DNA of 64,000 bases from Algoriphagus yeomjeoni (GCF_003259505.1 NZ_QLLK01000005.1:1-64000); one strand, 5' to 3'; numbered from the stretch's first letter, positions 35,860-46,050 are shown. Notes: generated from the letters alone by a model not told the origin. Program-made: numbers and translations.

Positions 35860-37380
35860 CTAAAGTTCACTTTGTAATCTTGCGATATCTGCGAACTCCT
35901 CATGTAATTTGGAACTTAAGCGCTCAAAAATTGAAAAATATTTCATGTAAGCCGTATTGTTTTGGTAGTTTGGTTCAAAAGTAGTGGACATTACTACTGA
36001 CTTGGCGGCGTCTTCCAAGTCGCTGAAAATTCCTAGGTCTGTAGCGCTAAGTAAAAATGCGCCTTGGGCAATGCTATCTGGATTTTTGCCTACACTTACA
36101 GGCTTGTTGAAAAGATCTGCCAGTATTTGTGTACAAAATGGAATAGAGGCAAAGCTGCCATTTGTAGTCAGGGAATTGAAGTTTTTATGGTCTTCTAGGG
36201 TTTTTCCAATACTGTAAATCTCATACAAAATTCCTTCGAGAGTAGCTCGAATAAAGTGCTGACGCTCATGCTTGATGTTAATTCCGAAGTAGGAGCCCCT
36301 AGCGTTTGCATTCCAAATCGGAGCTCGCTCACCTAGAAGATAGGGAAGGAAAAGCAACCCATCGGAACCAGGCTTTATTCTGGATGCTTCCGTGATCAGT
36401 CCTTTCATGGCATATTCTATATCATAGGCTTCTTTGAAATCTCCAAAATGTTTGGTGAACCATTCGAAAGCAATACCTCCATTATTAGTAGGTCCACCCG
36501 AAACGTAGTATTTGCCAGTCAGCAAGTAGCTAAAAATTCGTTGTTGAGGATCATTTAAAGGCTTTTTTCCGACAACTCGCACTGCACCGCTATCTTCAAT
36601 TGTAATGGTTGCTTTCTCTTCTTCCCATATTCCACCTCCCAAAGTTGCGAGGCACCCATCGCTCGAACCAATGATGATTTTAACTCCTTTGGGCAACCCC
36701 AGTGATTTTTGATATTCACTTCGTAGTCTGTTGAGTGGATGAAAAACAGGGACCAAATCTGGTAACTGTTTTGCCTTTATCCCAGCAAAATCCAGCGCGT
36801 TATTTTCCCATTTTCGCGTGTGGATGTTCAATAAGCCAGTTGCAGATGCTAAGCTATAATCAAGCAGATAGTCTTGAGTAAGTTGCTGAATTATGTAGCT
36901 TTTGATGGTGATGAATTTGTCGGTTTTTTCGAATCGCTTGGAGTCGTATCGCTTCATCCAGGCTATTTTTATCATAGGTGACATAGGATGAATAGGAGTT
37001 CCTGTGGCTTCGTATATTTTCTGTCCTATTCCGGAATTTTTTAACTCAAGCGCCTCGTTTTTACCTCTATTGTCAGCCCAGGTAATTGCATATCCTATTG
37101 GAACTCCATGTCTATCTACCGGCAATACACTATGCATGGAGGCGCTGAAACAGATAGAAATCACGGTATGATTTTTAGGGTGAATCTGCTCGCTTAGGAG
37201 GTTTTTCAACACATATAGCATGGTGATGAACATCTGGTCAGGGTCCTGCTCGCTATAGTCTGGCTCCCGGTGAAAAGTAGGGTAAGAGCCCTTAGATTTA
37301 GCAATGACATTGCCTTTCAGATCTATTGCCAGGATCCGAACTGCGTTTGTTCCGATTTCTATCGTAATAATACATTCCAT
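35860..37380 (-). CDS. FGGY-family carbohydrate kinase (gluconokinase-like)
   Basis: A 506-residue two-domain FGGY sugar kinase. The N-terminal ATPase motif is IEIGTNAVRILAIDLKG; SASMHSVLPVD, TWADNRG and GTPIHPMSPMIKIAWM resemble the gluconate-kinase branch more than glycerol or xylulose kinases. The phosphate-binding IIGSSDGCLATLGGG and the C-terminal LPYLLGERAPIWN are intact, so it should be active. It follows the AraC regulator by 18 bp on the same strand and is likely co-expressed. The substrate may be gluconate or another aldonate or ketose; this is inferred from similarity. Confidence 0.82.
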   Translation of the reverse strand: MECIITIEIGTNAVRILAIDLKGNVIAKSKGSYPTFHREPDYSEQDPDQMFITMLYVLKNLLSEQIHPKNHTVISICFSASMHSVLPVDRHGVPIGYAITWADNRGKNEALELKNSGIGQKIYEATGTPIHPMSPMIKIAWMKRYDSKRFEKTDKFITIKSYIIQQLTQDYLLDYSLASATGLLNIHTRKWENNALDFAGIKAKQLPDLVPVFHPLNRLRSEYQKSLGLPKGVKIIIGSSDGCLATLGGGIWEEEKATITIEDSGAVRVVGKKPLNDPQQRIFSYLLTGKYYVSGGPTNNGGIAFEWFTKHFGDFKEAYDIEYAMKGLITEASRIKPGSDGLLFLPYLLGERAPIWNANARGSYFGINIKHERQHFIRATLEGILYEIYSIGKTLEDHKNFNSLTTNGSFASIPFCTQILADLFNKPVSVGKNPDSIAQGAFLLSATDLGIFSDLEDAAKSVVMSTTFEPNYQNNTAYMKYFSIFERLSSKLHEEFADIARLQSEL

Positions 37381-37398
37381 AGTCGTGGGATAGTGTGG

Positions 37399-38289
37399 TT
37401 AGTTGGATGTATATCTCTTCCGGTATTCTTTGGGTGTATGGCCCGTAAGCTTCTTAAATGTGGTAGAAAAATGCTGAGAAGAATAAAAGCCCGTCTCCAA
37501 TGCTATATCTGTAATGTTTATATCCTTCAGTTTCAACAAGCGAATGGCTTCTGAAATTCGAATATTGATTAAATAGTTTAAAGGAGGGAATCCGGTGTAA
37601 TTTTTAACCTTTTCTGTAAAGGTAGTCGTGCCTAATCCCATCAAAGCCGCCATCTCCTCAACGGTCCATTTATGAGAAAGATCTTTTCTCAAACTTTCTT
37701 CTAAGTTGGTGAAGGATTTTGGGAAATCACGTCTAGATACTGCCTGTCTAGTGACCTGTCTGCAGAGTAGGATTAGGACAGAATCTAAGATGTAATTCAC
37801 CCGTGTAAAACTACCTATTTCACTGTTTTCAATCTCTGACTGCATTACCTGAAACATAGAGGAAAATTCACCTGCTCGCATCACAGGTTTTTGATTTGAT
37901 TCGAGAATTTTACCAATAATTTGCCATTCACTTTTTTTTATTCTGCTCCATTTTCCTAGAACCAAACACCCCTCCGAATCAATTTTTTCTACCTTAAGGT
38001 AGATCCAATAAAGTGTGCCAATGCCAAAATACCCATGTGCTCCGCCTATTTCTTGACCTGGTAAAATTAGTGCAGAATCACCTGGGTATAGTGTCTCATT
38101 TTTGCCATTAATAATCCAATCAAATTTTCCGTCTACTATATAATAGAGTTGTAAATAGTTAGCCTTTCTCACCTCAAAGGAATCTAAGGTGACAGAATTA
38201 TTATTTCTCAATCCAAATTCTACTATGTGTGGAAATCGATCGACTTCCGCTAGCGTTTCATGATGATATTTAAATGGACAATGAGGCAT
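37399..38289 (-). CDS. AraC-family transcriptional regulator
   Basis: A 296-residue regulator: an N-terminal cupin-like sensing domain (about 10-150; GDSALILPGQEIGGAHGYFG) and a C-terminal double helix-turn-helix (about 195-290; WTVEEMAALMGLG, then ITDIALETGFYSSQHFSTTFKKLTG). The sensor domain suggests control by a sugar. It is upstream of, and probably transcribed with, the gluconokinase-like gene. It may also control the neighbouring susC-susD or the Sde182-type genes; this is inference. Confidence 0.88.
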   Translation of the reverse strand: MPHCPFKYHHETLAEVDRFPHIVEFGLRNNNSVTLDSFEVRKANYLQLYYIVDGKFDWIINGKNETLYPGDSALILPGQEIGGAHGYFGIGTLYWIYLKVEKIDSEGCLVLGKWSRIKKSEWQIIGKILESNQKPVMRAGEFSSMFQVMQSEIENSEIGSFTRVNYILDSVLILLCRQVTRQAVSRRDFPKSFTNLEESLRKDLSHKWTVEEMAALMGLGTTTFTEKVKNYTGFPPLNYLINIRISEAIRLLKLKDINITDIALETGFYSSQHFSTTFKKLTGHTPKEYRKRYTSN

Positions 38290-38826
38290 CTGTTGGCTGC
38301 TGATAAGTGCATAATTAAATCACTTTTTCTAGTGCTATATTATTATTAAATAGACATATAAAATGATTCATGTCTTCCTTTTTTTTACTTATTCTATTAC
38401 CTAACAACTAATTATTATGGTGTTCTTGGTTTGATTTGATTGTTTTAAATTTATTTATGTTTAAATGTAAATAGTGCTCGGTGGACTGATCGGTTTTGTT
38501 TTATGTTATTCATCCAGTCACTATTTATTTTTTTTAAGTTGATGTTAATGATCGTTGTGTTGAACTAGGATATTTTTGGACTGTGTATTTTTAATTTTGA
38601 TGTCTGTCTTATGTATATGTGCTATTTCAGCATAAAGAGATTAAATAATATTAAGATAAGCTAAACTCTAGATTTTAGGCTACTTCGGTCACCTGTTTTC
38701 GGTCTTCCGGTCAGGTGAACAAAGAATTAATGGATGCTGGAATTATTGCGGATAATAATATCTCTTCTATACCTATCATTTTTGCGGTAAAATTACCCTA
38801 TGCAAAACCTGTTGTTTTGAACAGGG
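38290..38826. other. AT-rich intergenic region
   Basis: About 540 bp upstream of the AraC gene and downstream of the four-repeat gene. It contains a 7-bp inverted repeat TCACCTG/CAGGTGA (38689-38718) overlapping three CGGTC direct repeats (38686-38711), a possible regulator site, and a short stem-loop near the end. No convincing gene: one 44-codon frame from 38730 runs through the stem-loop. Confidence 0.5.
38804..38825 (-). terminator. Weak terminator of the four-repeat gene
   Basis: CCTGTT (38808-38813) and AACAGG (38820-38825) form a 6-bp stem; on the minus strand TTTTG follows. It lies directly after the stop codon at 38827. Confidence 0.5.
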
Positions 38827-40533
38827 TCAGTGGGTTTTTCCCCAGGCTTTGGCCATTTGTGCGGTGAATTTCCCAGGCTCACCGTCAAACTGAATTATAT
38901 TGCAATCTTGGACATTCCAGCTGCTCATCGTAGCCGAGTTATATCCTGAGATTAAATAGCCTGCATTGTCGTAGTAGGTTACCTCAGGGTTTTTCGCCCA
39001 TTCATTTTTACCTCTTTTCTCTATAAAAATGGTTTTCCCTTCTGTCAAATTGTGATCTTCAATGTCCTTGAGGGTTACATTTTCCTGATCAAAAAGTGCC
39101 CAGCTTGCCACTAGACCTCCACCTATATGGCCTTGTAACCAGTACTTATGATCAATCATTTTAGCACTGGCATATTGAGTAGGGATATATTCATAGAGCC
39201 ACTGTCTGAATGGTAGATTTGGTATATCTGCGACCTTTTTTGCCCGCCAAGCCTCTGCCATCTTTTTAGTGAAATCATCAGATTTTCCACCACTGTATTG
39301 AATAACCGCTACTAGGCCCACCTCAAAGTGTCCCATCGTGGCTTCATCATAGCTGGGTATACTATATCCCACTCCGCTAATAAAGTTAACATTGGGAATG
39401 GACTCCCAGCCTTGGCTTTTAGGTTGTTCTATGAATATAGATTTGCCTTTAAAAAGTCCGTGAAGTTCTTTCAACTCCATTTGAGAATTGGACATAGAGC
39501 CCCAGGTTACCGTCAGTTCATCATTAGGAAATACGCTTTGATACCAAGCTCCATGATAGGTGATAGGATTGTTTGGGTGTTTTGCCTTCACATAGTCCAC
39601 TAGCCAAAGAGCGAAGTTCAACTCTGATTTGTCAGGCGTTTTTGAGTACACTTCTTGCATTTTTTCTACAAATGGACGCGTGTTCGCTCCGTTAAAATGG
39701 ATAACTGCCAGACGTCCTACATCAAATTTGCCCATGCTCGCAGACTTGTAATTAGGAACATAGTAACCAACGCCCTCGTAATATTGAATGGAAGTATTCT
39801 TTACCCAATCAGTTTTATCCTCTTTGGCTATAAATATGGTCTGGTTCTCATTAAGTCCCTCACTAACACCTAGATCCATGTGATCCTGAAGCATTTGTCC
39901 CCAACTTAATTTAATGTCATATTCTGGTATTTCTACATGATACCAACCATGGTGCTGCAGGAAATCATTTTGAGGAAATTCTGATTTTGTGTAGTCTTTT
40001 AACCACCTAGTCATGGATGATTCGTACTCTGGAGTATTTTCAAACAACCAATCTTTCTGCATCCTTTCCACAAATTTTCTGGCACCTGTACCTCTAAACT
40101 GCAGAACTGAAAGCTTGGCCACTTCGAGATCCCCCATGCTAGCTTCAGTATAGCCTGGGATGAAATAGCCTGCGCCTTCTGTCAATTCCATGGTCGGGAT
40201 TGTAGTCCAATTGTCATTGATTGACTCTGAAACGTAAAGCGCTTTACCTTCGTAGTGGCCTGTCACTCCTTTCAGCTTCAATTGTTCCTGCGGCAAAAAC
40301 GCCCAACTAATAGTAACATCTACTGCTGGGATCACTGCCTGGTACCAATCTTTGTTGTCTATTATTTCTACTCCAGGGTATTGAGAAGGAATGTAGTCTC
40401 GTAACCAATCAGCCAGAATTAATTTATCTTTCTGTTGAATTTCTGCCTGTGAGTGCTTGAGCGGGGCAATCACGATCAATGATGTGAGAAGGATAACAAA
40501 GAAGTTAGCCTTCATAGTCTGGGTTGATTTCAT
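38827..40533 (-). CDS. Secreted protein of four tandem ~123-residue repeats
   Basis: A 568-residue exported protein (signal peptide about 1-30; a second Met at residue 7 could also be the start). The mature part is four copies of one domain at residues about 41-162, 174-296, 307-430 and 442-564. Shared features are a W-L-x-D-Y start, a W-Y-Q/H...P-x(4)-V/L-x-W block, the E-G-K-x-I-F-I-E motif, G-V-G-Y-x-I-P-x-Y-x-x-A-x-M-G, V-x(3)-A-V-I-Q-F-x-G, and a K-M-x-E/K-x-W end. I recognise no family. Aromatic residues suggest a carbohydrate-binding or lectin-like role. It ends the long minus-strand run of sugar genes and is probably expressed with it. Confidence 0.75.
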   Translation of the reverse strand: MKSTQTMKANFFVILLTSLIVIAPLKHSQAEIQQKDKLILADWLRDYIPSQYPGVEIIDNKDWYQAVIPAVDVTISWAFLPQEQLKLKGVTGHYEGKALYVSESINDNWTTIPTMELTEGAGYFIPGYTEASMGDLEVAKLSVLQFRGTGARKFVERMQKDWLFENTPEYESSMTRWLKDYTKSEFPQNDFLQHHGWYHVEIPEYDIKLSWGQMLQDHMDLGVSEGLNENQTIFIAKEDKTDWVKNTSIQYYEGVGYYVPNYKSASMGKFDVGRLAVIHFNGANTRPFVEKMQEVYSKTPDKSELNFALWLVDYVKAKHPNNPITYHGAWYQSVFPNDELTVTWGSMSNSQMELKELHGLFKGKSIFIEQPKSQGWESIPNVNFISGVGYSIPSYDEATMGHFEVGLVAVIQYSGGKSDDFTKKMAEAWRAKKVADIPNLPFRQWLYEYIPTQYASAKMIDHKYWLQGHIGGGLVASWALFDQENVTLKDIEDHNLTEGKTIFIEKRGKNEWAKNPEVTYYDNAGYLISGYNSATMSSWNVQDCNIIQFDGEPGKFTAQMAKAWGKTH

Positions 40534-40631
40534 AGGTTTGTTGGGTTTGTTGTTAATATTAAAGGTTATTGGGATGGTTAAAATTTGTATTCATTCATGT
40601 TTGATCTATTTCCAAGATGGATTTATGATCT

Positions 40632-42896
40632 TTAATTGAAAGGAGATTTAATTTTTGACTCGATAAAACTGCTGATTTCCTTGTGTTCTGTTTTTTCAGT
40701 AAAACCAAAAACACATATAGCTTCTGTGCCTGAGTATGCACGCTTGTCTTCATCTCTTCCAAAACTGAAAATCACCATGTTTTCTCCCTGTCTCCATCCT
40801 TCATCACCTGCCGTAATTGGTCCTACGTCGCGAACTCCGGCATAGAATACTTGCTTGTCCTTAGAGTCGCTGTCTGCTAAGTAGAAAAATGGAGAGGGGA
40901 ATTTATTTCCAAATTCAGGTTCTAAGTAGCCTAGACCTCCTGATTTGATTTCTCGGTGTACGCCATCTTTTAATACGTAATAGTCTTTCTCCACAGAGGC
41001 TTCTTGCTCTCCCCCAACTGGCCCTTCAAATAGAAATGCATACTTATCATCAGCTCTGATGATTTTGATTGCTGCATGAGATGGGAAAAAATGATACTCC
41101 AGTTCATAGGAAGGATTGGAGCTTCTCATGATCAGGTGATCACCAGAAAGGCTGTCCTCAAAAGCTATTTTCTTTCCACTTTCATCCACCCACCATGAGG
41201 TGGAGTTGCTTTTACGCTGTGGATGATTAAAGTTTCCCTCGCCGAAATTTGGCCAGCCTCGGTATTCGTGTTTACCACCTGCATTGGAGGACTTGTTGTA
41301 TCCTCGATCGGCATCATTGCCTATCCAGTCGTTTCCTGCCTGATCAAAAGCACTACTAAAACCTGTTTTGCCTTCGGTCTCGCCATTCTCAAAATACCAA
41401 GTGCCACCTGCAGCGGCGATTTTCCAACACATGTTGTCGAAATGGCGAACTTTAGTCACCAACACCGTATGTGGGAATGGAAAATAAGGACTACCTGTAT
41501 CTGGTTCTAGGTTTTCAGTAGTAGGCGAACCTGCCACCTCGATAATCATCCTTCTGTAGGCGTATAAATTAGGCTCTCCATCGTCATAGACTTCCAAGAT
41601 TACATGAATAGATCTTCCGGAGGCATTCGCGGGAATCTGGACAGTAGCTTTGGAAGAAGTGCTATTCTGAATTTCCACTGACTCTTTATACGTACTTGGC
41701 TCAGCATAGAATGACCATTTGTAGCTCAAAGTATCACCGTCAGGATCTCGCGAGCCTTCAGCACTCAATGTGATTTTTTCTCCTGAAGAAGCTGACATGC
41801 TCAGCACCTTTCGGGATTTATCTCCATTGAGTATGGCTGTGGGATGGTGGTTAGCGTCTGCATAGTTACTACTGATGCTCCAGTCCATCCGAGCCGCAAA
41901 ATCATTGTTATATCCTTTGTTCCATTTTTTGATGGCTTCGGCTTTTTCATCTGTATTTCCATACATCAAGTAAGGGTCATATTGTGTTTCTCCGTCTTCC
42001 TGAATTTTAGGAACCTCTGACATACTTCGTATCCCAGCTTTTTTCGTGAAACTGAAACGACCTCCCCAGCCACCTTGATCAATCTGCTCAGGGTCATTGA
42101 GTCCATTGGGGTAGACATGCATGAATGCAGGCGTGTCTCCTTCCATTGCCCATTGTGTATCTGGATAGACACTACCTAAAGGGCCGTGACTTTGGATGTC
42201 ATTGCGTTGATAATCACCATTTTTCGGAGGCTGCCAGCCATAGACACCCGTTGCTCGGATATAGAATACATCCGGGAAGTTTTTGGCAATCCAAGCACCG
42301 GCATCGTCTTGCCCTAAGACATCATACAATCTGAGCTTTGACAAAAACTTCTTCAATTCTGCTGGGCTACGGGTTTCACTTACTTTCCAAATCGCTTGAG
42401 CAATGGTATTCATTCCGCCCCATCCCATCAGCCAGAGAGGTCTAGGATCATCCTTGTCTGCTGCTACTATGATGAGTTCAGATCCTGGGCTGTCTTTGCC
42501 TGCACCCACGTCGCTCATACCATAGCCATCTTGCCCCATTACAGCAATGGATTTAAGGTATTCAGGTGTTGGGAAACCAGCAGCATGAATAGAAAGGTTT
42601 GGATAAGTTTCTTCATAAGCATCCAAAATCACATCTAACATAGCTGTATTGTCCTGCGTTTTTTTCCAGCATCCTGTAGCTACAATTAGTCCTTCAATGT
42701 CAAATTCATTTGAAGCGACCAGCTGACGAACTAAAGATTGCTCGTCATCTGGATCAGCTCCTAGGTCGGTGGTATTGATTATTCTAGGTTTGTATGAATT
42801 ACTTTCATTTTCCTGTTGTTCGGCCCTAGTTTTATGGGGAGAATAAAAAAGTAGTGCAACCATTGCCACACAGAAAATCAATTGGTTAGGCTTCAT
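40632..42896 (-). CDS. Sde182/DUF1593 nucleoside-hydrolase-like protein with extra C-terminal domain
   Basis: A 754-residue exported protein; the start at 42896 gives a clean signal peptide (about 1-25). Residues 37-340 are the nucleoside-hydrolase-like domain: TTDLGADPDDEQSLVR (about 42-57) mirrors the DxDPGxDDA calcium site of inosine-uridine hydrolases, with EGDTPAFMH at about 252-260, GGWGGRF, and NDFAARMDWS at about 331-340. Residues about 350-455 are an Sde182 C-terminal Ig-like domain (SRDPDGDTLSYKW). Residues 470-754 form a third, beta-rich domain I do not recognise, absent from the paralogues. Substrate unknown; the family is tied to carbohydrate metabolism. Confidence 0.85.
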   Translation of the reverse strand: MKPNQLIFCVAMVALLFYSPHKTRAEQQENESNSYKPRIINTTDLGADPDDEQSLVRQLVASNEFDIEGLIVATGCWKKTQDNTAMLDVILDAYEETYPNLSIHAAGFPTPEYLKSIAVMGQDGYGMSDVGAGKDSPGSELIIVAADKDDPRPLWLMGWGGMNTIAQAIWKVSETRSPAELKKFLSKLRLYDVLGQDDAGAWIAKNFPDVFYIRATGVYGWQPPKNGDYQRNDIQSHGPLGSVYPDTQWAMEGDTPAFMHVYPNGLNDPEQIDQGGWGGRFSFTKKAGIRSMSEVPKIQEDGETQYDPYLMYGNTDEKAEAIKKWNKGYNNDFAARMDWSISSNYADANHHPTAILNGDKSRKVLSMSASSGEKITLSAEGSRDPDGDTLSYKWSFYAEPSTYKESVEIQNSTSSKATVQIPANASGRSIHVILEVYDDGEPNLYAYRRMIIEVAGSPTTENLEPDTGSPYFPFPHTVLVTKVRHFDNMCWKIAAAGGTWYFENGETEGKTGFSSAFDQAGNDWIGNDADRGYNKSSNAGGKHEYRGWPNFGEGNFNHPQRKSNSTSWWVDESGKKIAFEDSLSGDHLIMRSSNPSYELEYHFFPSHAAIKIIRADDKYAFLFEGPVGGEQEASVEKDYYVLKDGVHREIKSGGLGYLEPEFGNKFPSPFFYLADSDSKDKQVFYAGVRDVGPITAGDEGWRQGENMVIFSFGRDEDKRAYSGTEAICVFGFTEKTEHKEISSFIESKIKSPFN

Positions 42897-43021
42897 GTAA
42901 AATAGGTTTGGGTTAATTATTAATTGACTACAAATCGAAAGTGGTTTTTTACTGTGTCCAGCTCTCACTGCTTTTAAATTTCAATAGGTTTAATAGTTAG
43001 GCATTTTGATGTGTGACACAC

Positions 43022-44452
43022 CTAAGGATTCACTTTGACAATTATCCTTTTATAGCGCGTTAGGGCAGGGGACCCTTGGTCTGTCACTGCCAGAATAATG
43101 TGCATTTCTCCAAATTTCCCAGGCTTAGGAACTATGAAGAATGCATTTGCCGTATCTGCATTTTCAATTTTTAAGGGAGTAGCAGTTCGCCCGCTCGCTA
43201 GCGTGTACTCTCCAGGTTCACCATAGTGAAACCAGTGGTAGTTTAAACCGTCCCCATCTGGATCGCTGCTCTCATCGGCACTGAGTTCGATTCTATCGCC
43301 AACTTTTGCCAATATGAATTCTGGAGTTTTCAGTTTGACTACTGGTGGATGATTGGCATCCTTGTAGTCCTTGATTGTCCAGTCCATTCTAGCTTCGAAA
43401 TCATTTTGGTAGGCCTCTCTCCAGCGCCAGATTGTTGCTTTATTCGTCGTATGCCAATTTCCATCTGCACCGTACACTTCATCCATGGCATCTGTCCAAA
43501 GTGGACGTGTTTCCGGCTCAGAAAACCAACTTTCTGTTCTTGGCTGGTAAAATTCATATCGACCTCCCCAGTTTCCGTAATCTGGTCGCTCCGGATTTTC
43601 CATGCCGGTATGAATCAAATGCATAAAACTCGGGGAATCTCCCTCCATGAGGAATTCCATATGAGGATATTCTTTTCCTAATGGTCCTTTATTTCGAATA
43701 TGCTCATCCAACCAAGGGTTGTCAACTATCTCAAAGTTTCCCCCAGCAAACCTGCCGTGGAATTTGTCTCCGCTTATGCCTGACCAAGTTGCGAAATGAT
43801 AAGCTCCCAGTGCGTGGATCCCAGGACTTGCTATATAAAACAGGTTAGGGAAAGTCTTTCTCAGCCAAGGGCCGCTATTGTCTTGGTCGGATATCGTGTA
43901 GACACGGAGTTTCGCTACAAATTTTGCGAGGTCTTCAGAACTTCTGGTTTCTTTGATTTTCCATAGAGCTTGAGCGAGACAATTTGGTCCTCCCCAAACA
44001 AGAACCCAAACAGGTCGGTCATCCTCCTTATCCACAGTCCTGATGATTAGTTCAGACCCATCGGAGTCCATTCCTTCACCTACTGCTTCCATTCCATATT
44101 TTGGGATGCCTTCTTTCACGATTGTTCTTAGGTAGTTAGCGGTGGGATAGCCTTCTTCATGTTTTTCTAAGTTGTCTCGCACTTTGCCGTAAGCATCCAA
44201 GATTTCAAGTATTCTCCAGGTTGCAATCTCATTTTGCTGATGAATGGAAGTGGTGGCCACTAGTCCTTCCACATCCCATTGATTGGAGTATGTAAGAAAG
44301 CGAACCAAGGACATCGCATCGTCAGGTTCATTTTCTATATCTGTCAGGACGATGATTCGTTCTTTTTCTGTGCTTCTTTGGGCAAAAAGATCGATCTGTC
44401 CGTGGAGTAGGATTCCGACTAAAATCGTCCAATATCTAAAATACTTCTTCAT
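43022..44452 (-). CDS. Sde182/DUF1593 nucleoside-hydrolase-like protein
   Basis: A 476-residue exported paralogue with signal peptide about 1-25. The acidic site reads [18 protein letters not shown], keeping the double Asp. Further motifs are [23 protein letters not shown] and the [10 protein letters not shown] block before the C-terminal Ig-like domain ([16 protein letters not shown]). The architecture is signal peptide, hydrolase-like domain and Ig-like domain. It lies between the GH140-like gene and the 754-residue paralogue, 30 bp from the former. Probably periplasmic or surface-exposed; the reaction is inferred from fold only. Confidence 0.86.
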   Translation of the reverse strand: MKKYFRYWTILVGILLHGQIDLFAQRSTEKERIIVLTDIENEPDDAMSLVRFLTYSNQWDVEGLVATTSIHQQNEIATWRILEILDAYGKVRDNLEKHEEGYPTANYLRTIVKEGIPKYGMEAVGEGMDSDGSELIIRTVDKEDDRPVWVLVWGGPNCLAQALWKIKETRSSEDLAKFVAKLRVYTISDQDNSGPWLRKTFPNLFYIASPGIHALGAYHFATWSGISGDKFHGRFAGGNFEIVDNPWLDEHIRNKGPLGKEYPHMEFLMEGDSPSFMHLIHTGMENPERPDYGNWGGRYEFYQPRTESWFSEPETRPLWTDAMDEVYGADGNWHTTNKATIWRWREAYQNDFEARMDWTIKDYKDANHPPVVKLKTPEFILAKVGDRIELSADESSDPDGDGLNYHWFHYGEPGEYTLASGRTATPLKIENADTANAFFIVPKPGKFGEMHIILAVTDQGSPALTRYKRIIVKVNP

Positions 44453-44482
44453 TATTTTATGGGTTTGATGCTTTGATGAGGC

Positions 44483-45961
44483 TTAGTTTGATGTTAGAAT
44501 GAGGATTGCGTCCTCCCAACCAGTTGGTGGCGTGATTATTCGAGATTCACCAGTTTGGAATGATTCAGCCGTACTTTCACGCCCTTCCATCGGATCAAAC
44601 CAATTTGCTTCAGCATCTTTATCTAGGGTGTTTTTGACTGTTGCCTCTGAATTGTCAGAGAAATAGACCAGAATTTTCTTGCCGGAAGAGAGTCTGACCG
44701 CTGCTTTTAGGCTTTCGTTGTCACTTTCAGTTCCTTGTAGGATTCTTTGGTCAGGAATCCATTCAAACCAATTATTTTCGATAAGTAAGTTTTTTGCCAG
44801 CTGCGCAAACTGAACTGCTCCAGGGAAATTCAAAGCCTGTTCCCAGGTAAAGCCACAATTGTAGTTCCCTTGAGTGCCGCGCATTGCCCAAATAGGGCCT
44901 GCTCCATAAGTGTGACCAGCTCCTCCAGCAAAAAATGTATGGTATACTTGTCGACGCAAACGGAGAGGTGTAATATATCCGCACTCTTGACCGTAAGCTC
45001 CAAATTCGTAGGAACCCTCCAGGAATAGACTTGGCTTCTTAGGATTGTCCAGATTGTATTCCCTTGCCATAGTTGGATATACTTCATTGACCTGTGTCCA
45101 TACTTCCACCCCATTGGCTGTGATCCAAGCATCTTCATGAAACCAAGTAGATGAGTTGTCACTTGGGTCCCCATCAGGGTGATATGTGAAAAAAACGTCC
45201 TTCCATGCTTGATCAGCTTTGTTCCATTGAACTGTTTTGCCAGTGACCCCATTGGCTATCCCTTCTGCCATTGCCCGGAAAATGGAACGTCTGTCCACAT
45301 TTTTATCTGAGATCGTATCTGAAACTGCAAAATATTTTCCTTTCGCATCTCCACCCAGAACCCACAACATGTGAGGTTCTGTCTTATATCTTTTTCCTAA
45401 AAAAACACCGTATTCTTTAGCCTCCTGCGCTGTAAACTCTTGATGAGCACCGCTAAATTGATCTGTGATATAGGCACGTCCCCAGTTTGGGAGGAGGGCT
45501 ACATACATATTTCTTTTTTTGATCCCCTCGATGATATAGTCTACATGATCCCAATAATCGTTTGGTGCGTCAGGAGATCCCCCAGACACCACTAGCGGTT
45601 TCGCAGTGTTGGGGTTGTCTTCTCCACCGGTGAATGGACGATGACCATAAGCATTTGCAGCATTGTGCGGGCCATTTTTTAACCCACCTCCGTGAGGATA
45701 CCAGAACGCCACAGATTGGATGACATTGAAGCCGAGTTGCTGTCGGTTATCAAGATATCGATCTACTTCTTCGCGAGTTAATTGCTGAAACATACCCCAT
45801 CCAGTATCAGCCATCCAAAGAAATGGCGTGCCGTCTTTGTGTTCTATATAGTGACCGTTTCCTGCAACCTGGAGTTTGCCATGGCTATCCCATGGTGCTT
45901 GGGCAAAAATATTTACCGAAAATAGAAGTAGGACTAGCGTAAAAATCAACTGTCTTTTCAT
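44483..45961 (-). CDS. GH140 apiosidase-like glycoside hydrolase (DUF4038)
   Basis: A 492-residue exported protein, signal peptide 1-20 (ending IFAQ). The DUF4038 domain (TIM-barrel-type, about 30-400) covers GTPFLWMADTGW and the rest of the catalytic region, followed by a small C-terminal beta domain. Probable acid/base and nucleophile are Asp205 in WVLGGDAKG and Glu315 in LFLEGSYEFG, matching the GH140 layout. Characterised GH140 enzymes release D-apiose from pectin (RG-II). It sits between two pairs of Sde182/DUF1593 genes, and this is the best pointer to an apiose-containing substrate for the whole cluster. Confidence 0.85.
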   Translation of the reverse strand: MKRQLIFTLVLLLFSVNIFAQAPWDSHGKLQVAGNGHYIEHKDGTPFLWMADTGWGMFQQLTREEVDRYLDNRQQLGFNVIQSVAFWYPHGGGLKNGPHNAANAYGHRPFTGGEDNPNTAKPLVVSGGSPDAPNDYWDHVDYIIEGIKKRNMYVALLPNWGRAYITDQFSGAHQEFTAQEAKEYGVFLGKRYKTEPHMLWVLGGDAKGKYFAVSDTISDKNVDRRSIFRAMAEGIANGVTGKTVQWNKADQAWKDVFFTYHPDGDPSDNSSTWFHEDAWITANGVEVWTQVNEVYPTMAREYNLDNPKKPSLFLEGSYEFGAYGQECGYITPLRLRRQVYHTFFAGGAGHTYGAGPIWAMRGTQGNYNCGFTWEQALNFPGAVQFAQLAKNLLIENNWFEWIPDQRILQGTESDNESLKAAVRLSSGKKILVYFSDNSEATVKNTLDKDAEANWFDPMEGRESTAESFQTGESRIITPPTGWEDAILILTSN

Positions 45962-46050
45962 GGTTATTTAGGTTTGGGTTATTAGTTAAAAAGGAAAATA
46001 TCTCTGAGCCGAATTGGCTTTTAATTGGATCTCTAGGGTCTCTTCTTTCT

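Noticed and set aside
38730..38864. 44-codon frame upstream of the AraC region
   Set aside because: It runs through a stem-loop that looks like a terminator and into the antisense of the four-repeat gene; no family match.
43011..43021. GTGTGACACAC palindrome upstream of the 754-residue Sde182-type gene
   Set aside because: Short and adjacent to the end of the preceding paralogue's reading frame; a single occurrence is not enough to call an operator.
44830..45252. 140-codon minus-strand frame inside the GH140-like gene
   Set aside because: Another frame of the same strand within a strong gene; no domain and low-complexity composition.
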